Shown here in pieces: positions 59,730 to 64,000 of a stretch of DNA of 64,000 bases. The stretch is from positions 79,943,754 to 80,007,753 of the forward strand of contig NC_044989.1 in NCBI RefSeq assembly GCF_008728515.1, read 5' to 3'. Numbering within the stretch: the first letter of the stretch is position 1; each line of letters begins with the position of its first letter. The stretch comes from Papio anubis. Its lineage: Eukaryota; Chordata; Mammalia; Primates; Cercopithecidae. A program made the translations under genes and the position numbers. The notes beneath the pieces were generated by a model that did no database searches, was not told the DNA's origin, and saw only the letters and a program-made list of their open reading frames with translations.

Positions 59730-61320
59730 GATATAATGACCAAGCTGGATTTATCTCGGGAATATGAGGTTGGTTTGGTTTTAGAAATGGTTTTTAACAT
59801 AATTCATCAGATTAAAATATTGTTTAAAATAACATGATCGTCTTGTTAACTGCCCATGTAAAGTACTTGATAAAATTCAGTTTACCCATTCATGATTTTT
59901 TAAAAACTCCAAAACAATAAGTATCATAAGGAATTGACTAAACATTTACAGCAAATAAATATAGTTATAAAGGCAAGGAGTATTTTCTTTAAAATCAGGA
60001 GAAAATGATACCCATTATCAACTTACTGTACTCACCACTGTACTTGATATTCTGGACATGATAGTGATACGTGGAAAAGAAAATTATAAGAATTAGAAGC
60101 AAAAAATCAAAACTGTTACCAGTATTAAACGATAACAGTGTTCTTAAAATTGTTTAAAGTACAAACAAGATGTTAGAGCTAATGTAATAAAAGAGAAAGG
60201 TTTCTGGATACTACACCAACATATAAAACACAACAGCACCCCTCTGTACTTGAAACAAAGAATCAAAGACTCTAAACCTCCGAATAGAGCTAGCAAAAGT
60301 TTTATTAGACCTTCATGAAAAAATTGTGAAACCTTATTGAAAGACATAAAGTAAGAGCTAAATAAATAAGCAATTTATAAAATGTTCGGGGTGAAAGAAA
60401 TCAATATAGTAAAGATGTCAGTTCCCCAAAGATGAATCCATAAATTCAATGGTGTTTCAGTAAAAAGAGGAACAGATTTTTCATAGACTGTGGTAAGACA
60501 AATCTGAAGTTCACATATTAGTCAAAATTCTCAAAGATAGTCAAAATATACTTTTCTAAAAGTATACTTTTCTAAAAATATACTTCAAAAAGCCAACTTT
60601 TTCTAGTAGAGCTTTAAAGCCATAGTAGTTAAAACAAAGGGATATTCATGCAGGGAAAGTCAAATACACCAAAGGAACAAAATAGCAGATAAATGAACCC
60701 ACATATAAATGAGTGCATCACGTGCATGGGAAAAAAAGATAGAAAAGTTACTGAGTAAATGATGCTGGAACTTTCAACTGTCCTTAAAAAAAGAGACATT
60801 AGATCTGTGCCTCATACCACATATTAAAAATTAATTACAGATGAATTAGAGACCCAATTTAAAAAGTGTAACATTTTAGAGAACACTTAGAAGATAATCC
60901 TTAAGATCCTGAATTAAAGAAGGATTTCGTACACACAACATAACATACACACTTAGACTATAAAGGGGAAAATGGTGTATTCAATTATTTTCAAAATTAA
61001 AGCTTTGGATTGACAAAACTTACAATCCAAAAACTAAGTGAAAAAAGCCTCATATGTTAGAGAAGATCATTGAAAAACATATTTCCTAATGGACTTTCAC
61101 TCATCTTATATGAAGAATTCCATAGTAATAATAGAAGCAATCTCATAATTTAAAAATGGGCAAAAGCTCTGAATACCCAGAACAGGCAACTGTCATAGGA
61201 AATAAAAACCCCAATACATATTAAACAAACTGATAATTAGAGCATCACACGTATCATAAGACTGATAGTGTAGGTAAATTTTAAGATCAACTGCCTGAAA
61301 TTGTTGGTGGCAATACAACT
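59730..61320 (+). mobile_element. Old L1 (L1M) ORF2 fragment, sense
   Basis: Sense L1 ORF2: 'ggatttatctcgggaatatg', 'gataaaattcagtttaccca', 'tatagtaaagatgtcagttc', 'gatgaatccataaattcaat' and 'ttaaaaatgggcaaaagctc'. Many stops. It appears to resume after the insert, near 61570-61720. Confidence 0.85.
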
Positions 61321-61322
61321 TG

Positions 61323-61557
61323 TATTGAAAGACATAAAGTAAGAGCTAAATAAGGTGAAAATCGTGTGACCTCAGGCCATGTCCCTTAGGAGAGTAGTTT
61401 GAGGAGCTATAGTGTATACATACCGCACAAGGTTGTCCTGATTTGAGCCAGGGATCTGGGCTTTCTTACTCTGCAACTGGCATTGGTTAAAGGGTGAGGT
61501 CATGTTGGGCATGGAAGTTCCACAGCCTGAGAGAGAGGCCATCAAAGAAAAGTTGGA
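61323..61557. repeat. Local duplicate segment, copy 2, with L1 patch
   Basis: The first 31 bp (61323-61353) are identical to 60335-60365 in the nearby L1. From 61361 the sequence copies 58882-59082. Together they form an insert of about 240 bp in the L1. Confidence 0.85.
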
Positions 61558-61559
61558 GG

Positions 61560-61730
61560 ACCCTCACTTGGGGGACAGCAGTGAAATAGGATGAAGATAT
61601 ATGAATCCCATGATCCTAAAATTCTCTTCCTAGTGAAATACACTAGGGGCAGGAACCAGCTAGATATATAGTGATGTTGATTGCAGTGGAATTTGTAATA
61701 GTGTAAACAAAACATGTTCTCAGTGTGTGT
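61560..61730 (+). mobile_element. L1M ORF2 continuation
   Basis: 'tcccatgatcctaaaattct' followed by a block near 61675-61710 resembles the late ORF2 of old L1s. Confidence 0.5.
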
Positions 61731-61754
61731 TTCTGTGTGTCTGTGTGTCGTTAT

Positions 61755-61832
61755 TCAGTGGAAATTACCACTTCTGAATGTGTATCACTTTTGCACCATG
61801 TTAAAGTTGAAAGATTGTAAGTTGAAAGTCAA
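61755..61832. mobile_element. Second fragment of the same DNA transposon
   Basis: Matches 59632-59690 ('gaatgtgtatcacttttg' and following bases) and lacks both terminal repeats. Confidence 0.65.
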
Positions 61833-61839
61833 TTATGGA

Positions 61840-62281
61840 GTAAGGGAGGTGGGAAGACGGCATGAGGCCTGATTTAACCCTGCCTGAAAATATATGAAAC
61901 AATGTTTTCTAAGGCAATAGCCACTAGGCTTCAATGTACAGTGATCTTTGAAAGATGAGCCATAATACTGCCCCAGCATACTAGACTGAGGGAGTTTTCG
62001 GGGAACACCAGGGGAAATGCATTCCAGTCAGATCCTGATGGATTCCCTGAGTGGAGGAACTGAGTTGCAATTGAGAGAATCTGAAGTGTCTAGACTTTCA
62101 GGACAGAATACTGAAGAGGAGAGAGTTGTACAGAGAGAGAATTCTGGAGATCTTCAGCAAGTCCTCCTTTTGTAATCAGCTGAGTACTGATCAGTGCATA
62201 CATGTGAGGAAGAGACCTAAGGCTGGGGAAAGAGCCACTCAAAAGGATTAGAGGGGAATGTGCTGAGTATTCACATACATT
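61840..62281 (+). mobile_element. Probable L1M 5' region
   Basis: Purine-rich sequence with few stops in a pattern like old L1 5' UTRs, directly upstream of ORF1-like sequence in the same orientation. Weak by itself. Confidence 0.4.
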
Positions 62282-62291
62282 TGGGTATAAC

Positions 62292-62587
62292 CATTTTTTT
62301 TTTTTTGAGACGGAGTTTTGCTGTTGTCACCCAGGCTGGAGTGCAATGGCGCGATCTCAGCTCACTGCAACCTCCACCTCCCAGGTTCAAGCCATTCTCC
62401 TCCCTCAGCCTCCTGAGTAGCTGGGACTACAGGCATGTGTCACCACGCTCAGCTAATTTTGTATTTTTAGTAGCGACGGGGTTTCTCCATGTTGGTCAGG
62501 CTGGTCTCAAACTCCTGACCTCAGGTGATCCGCCCGCCTCAGCTTCCCAAAGTGCTGGGATTAGAGGCATGAGCCACCGCGCCTGGC
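62292..62587 (-). mobile_element. Alu (AluS-like), antisense
   Basis: Complete antisense Alu with a 13-T run at 62294-62306 and a perfect 10-bp target-site duplication tgggtataac at 62282-62291 and 62588-62597. Confidence 0.96.
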
Positions 62588-62679
62588 TGGGTATAACAAA
62601 TGTTTACACCAGCAAGACTGGAAAATCTCATGAATTGTGAGGTGCTGGAGTTAGGATGAGAATCTTACCTTAGTACTGG

Positions 62680-63512
62680 GGAATGATTAGCCCCAGAATG
62701 ATTGCCAGTTTTGTCCTGCCTGACAAATTGTAGCAAGACTCAAAAGGATGAAGCTGTTTCAAGTAACTTAACTGTGTCCCAGAACAAAGCTTATGAATAT
62801 TTATAGAAATACCAAAATAACCAGAACCTAACAAGCAGAATACACAGTATCTGGCATCCAATCACAAATTACCAGGTAAGCAAAGAAGCAGGAAAGTATG
62901 ACTCATATTGAGGACAAAAATCAATCAATCAAAACTAATTTTAGAATGGACACAAATGTTAAAATTAGCAGACAAAGACGTTAAGTAGCTTTATTACTGT
63001 ATTCTAGATGTTTTAATAAGTCAAATAGAGCCATAGAAGAAATTTAAAAGATTCAAACTAATTCGTAGAGATGGAAACTACCATGTCTGGTGTGAAAAAT
63101 ACACTGGATGGGACTAGTGGTAGTTACACCATGATAGGAGAAATAAATTAGTGAACTTCAAGACATGGCAATAAAAACATCATGATGGAGCAGAAAATAA
63201 TCCAAACCTTTGAAAAGAGCTTCATTGAGCTGTGGGACAATGTCAACTAGCATAAAAAAAAATTGAAGAAATAATAGCCAGAAATTTCTGAATTTGATGA
63301 AGACCATAAAACCAGAAATCCAAGAAGTGAAACAAACTGAGTATAAGAAACGTAAAGAAAATTCCACCAAAGGATATATTATAATCTTATAGTTCAAGAC
63401 CAAGGATAACCAGAATACTTTAGAAGCTGTCAGAGGGGAAAAATACATTGTGTACAGTGTAAAAAAGATGTGGAAACAGTTTAAATAAATATTTCTTATT
63501 TAAAGTAATATA
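62680..63512 (+). mobile_element. L1M/HAL1 ORF1-region fragment, part 1
   Basis: Sense L1 ORF1-region sequence: 'agcaaagaagcaggaaagta', 'attgaggacaaaaatcaatc', 'aaatacactggatgggacta', 'gagctgtgggacaatgtcaa' and 'ttgaagaaataatagccaga'. ORF1 encodes an RNA-binding protein in intact copies; this one has many stops. Interrupted by an Alu. Confidence 0.8.
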
Positions 63513-63640
63513 AGGCCAGGCATGGTGGCTTATGTCTGCAATCACAGCACTTTGGGAGGCTGTGGTCAGAGGATGGCTTGAGGCCAGGAGTTTGTGAACA
63601 GCTTGGGCAACATAGTAAGACACTATCTCTACAAATAATG

Positions 63641-63672
<32 letters not shown>

Positions 63673-63842
63673 CTAGCTGTGTGTGGTGGTACATGCCTGT
63701 ACTCTGAGCTGCTCAGAAGGCTGAGGCAGGAGGATAGCTGGATCCCATTTCAAGGCTGCAATGAGCTATGTTCACACCACTGCACTCTAGCCTGGGTGAC
63801 AAGGTGAAACTCTGTCTCAATAAATAAATAAAAATAAAATAA
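63513..63842 (+). mobile_element. Alu (AluJ-like) with (AAT)n linker
   Basis: Sense Alu, diverged. The A-rich middle linker has expanded to (AAT)n at 63628-63671 and the tail to (AAAT)n at 63819-63842. Confidence 0.95.
63628..63671. repeat. (AAT)n microsatellite
   Basis: About twelve AAT/AATG units inside the Alu linker. Confidence 0.93.
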
Positions 63843-64000
63843 TACAAGAGAGAAATCAGTGGAATTACGTTTTTCAAATGCTGAAAGAAAAACAAATCAA
63901 TGTAAACGTTTATACTCAGCAAAAAAAAAAAAAATTAAAAATGAAGGAAACATAAGGCATTTTTCCAGACATACAAAAGGTGAAAAAAATCAATAGCACC
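63843..64000 (+). mobile_element. L1M/HAL1 ORF1-region fragment, part 2
   Basis: Continuation after the Alu: 'caagagagaaatcagtggaa', 'tcaaatgctgaaagaaaaac', 'aatgaaggaaacataaggca' and 'ccagacatacaaaaggtg'. Runs off the window. Confidence 0.75.

Noticed and set aside
63628..63671. Regularly spaced short repeats considered as a CRISPR array
   Set aside because: It is a simple AAT microsatellite in an Alu; no spacers, and the window is primate nuclear DNA.
1..64000. A previously undescribed biological system
   Set aside because: All recognised coding-like sequence is repeat-derived or pseudogenic, and the unassigned stretches show no conserved frame, RNA structure or regular array by eye. Conservation and expression data would be needed to revisit this.

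Overview
This is a nuclear DNA window from a primate, and the best reading is an Old World monkey. Alu, primate L1, MIR, L2 and MaLR repeats fill much of it. The youngest Alu (about 10050-10368) carries a set of substitutions typical of Old World monkey AluY (AluYRa-like) copies rather than hominoid AluY. I found no intact protein-coding gene, no exon series with splice sites, no RNA gene and no CpG island. It reads as intergenic or deep intronic sequence.

Layout. 1-3.7 kb: old Alu, MIR and MLT1-like fragments. 3.7-5.7 kb: a decayed, intron-free copy of a KRAB zinc-finger mRNA closely resembling ZNF10 (minus strand). 5.8-7.2 kb: remnant of ERV-L-type pol (minus). 7.7-11.0 kb: a three-level nest, with an old LTR interrupted by a MaLR (MST-like) provirus that is itself interrupted by the monkey-type AluY. 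11-17.9 kb: mostly unique sequence with MIR, MER5 and CR1/L3-like fossils. 17.9-19.3 kb: old L1. 21.8-23.1 kb: L2 interrupted by a solo ERV LTR. 24.4-29.7 kb: L2 and Alus. 30.7-32.7 kb: a nearly full-length GNA13 processed pseudogene (minus) split by a 5'-truncated L1 with a clear target-site duplication. 34-45 kb: several L1 fragments, a roughly 480-bp pyrimidine-only tract, an MLT1 LTR and Alus. 45-55 kb: largely unassigned, with Alus and an L2. 55-64 kb: L1M fragments, a rearranged Alu with a 28-bp perfect inverted repeat, an MLT1 LTR, a DNA-transposon remnant, a locally duplicated segment, and the 5'/ORF1 part of another old L1.

There is no operon-like or pathway relationship between elements. 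The two retrocopies derive from unrelated parent genes (a transcriptional repressor and a G-protein alpha subunit) and are dead by multiple stops and frameshifts. The interest lies in structural history: nested insertions, retrocopies, and two sites that look like products of template switching. I saw no evidence of a previously undescribed functional system. All repeat assignments come from recognising consensus sequence by eye, so family names are firmer than subfamily names and edges are approximate.
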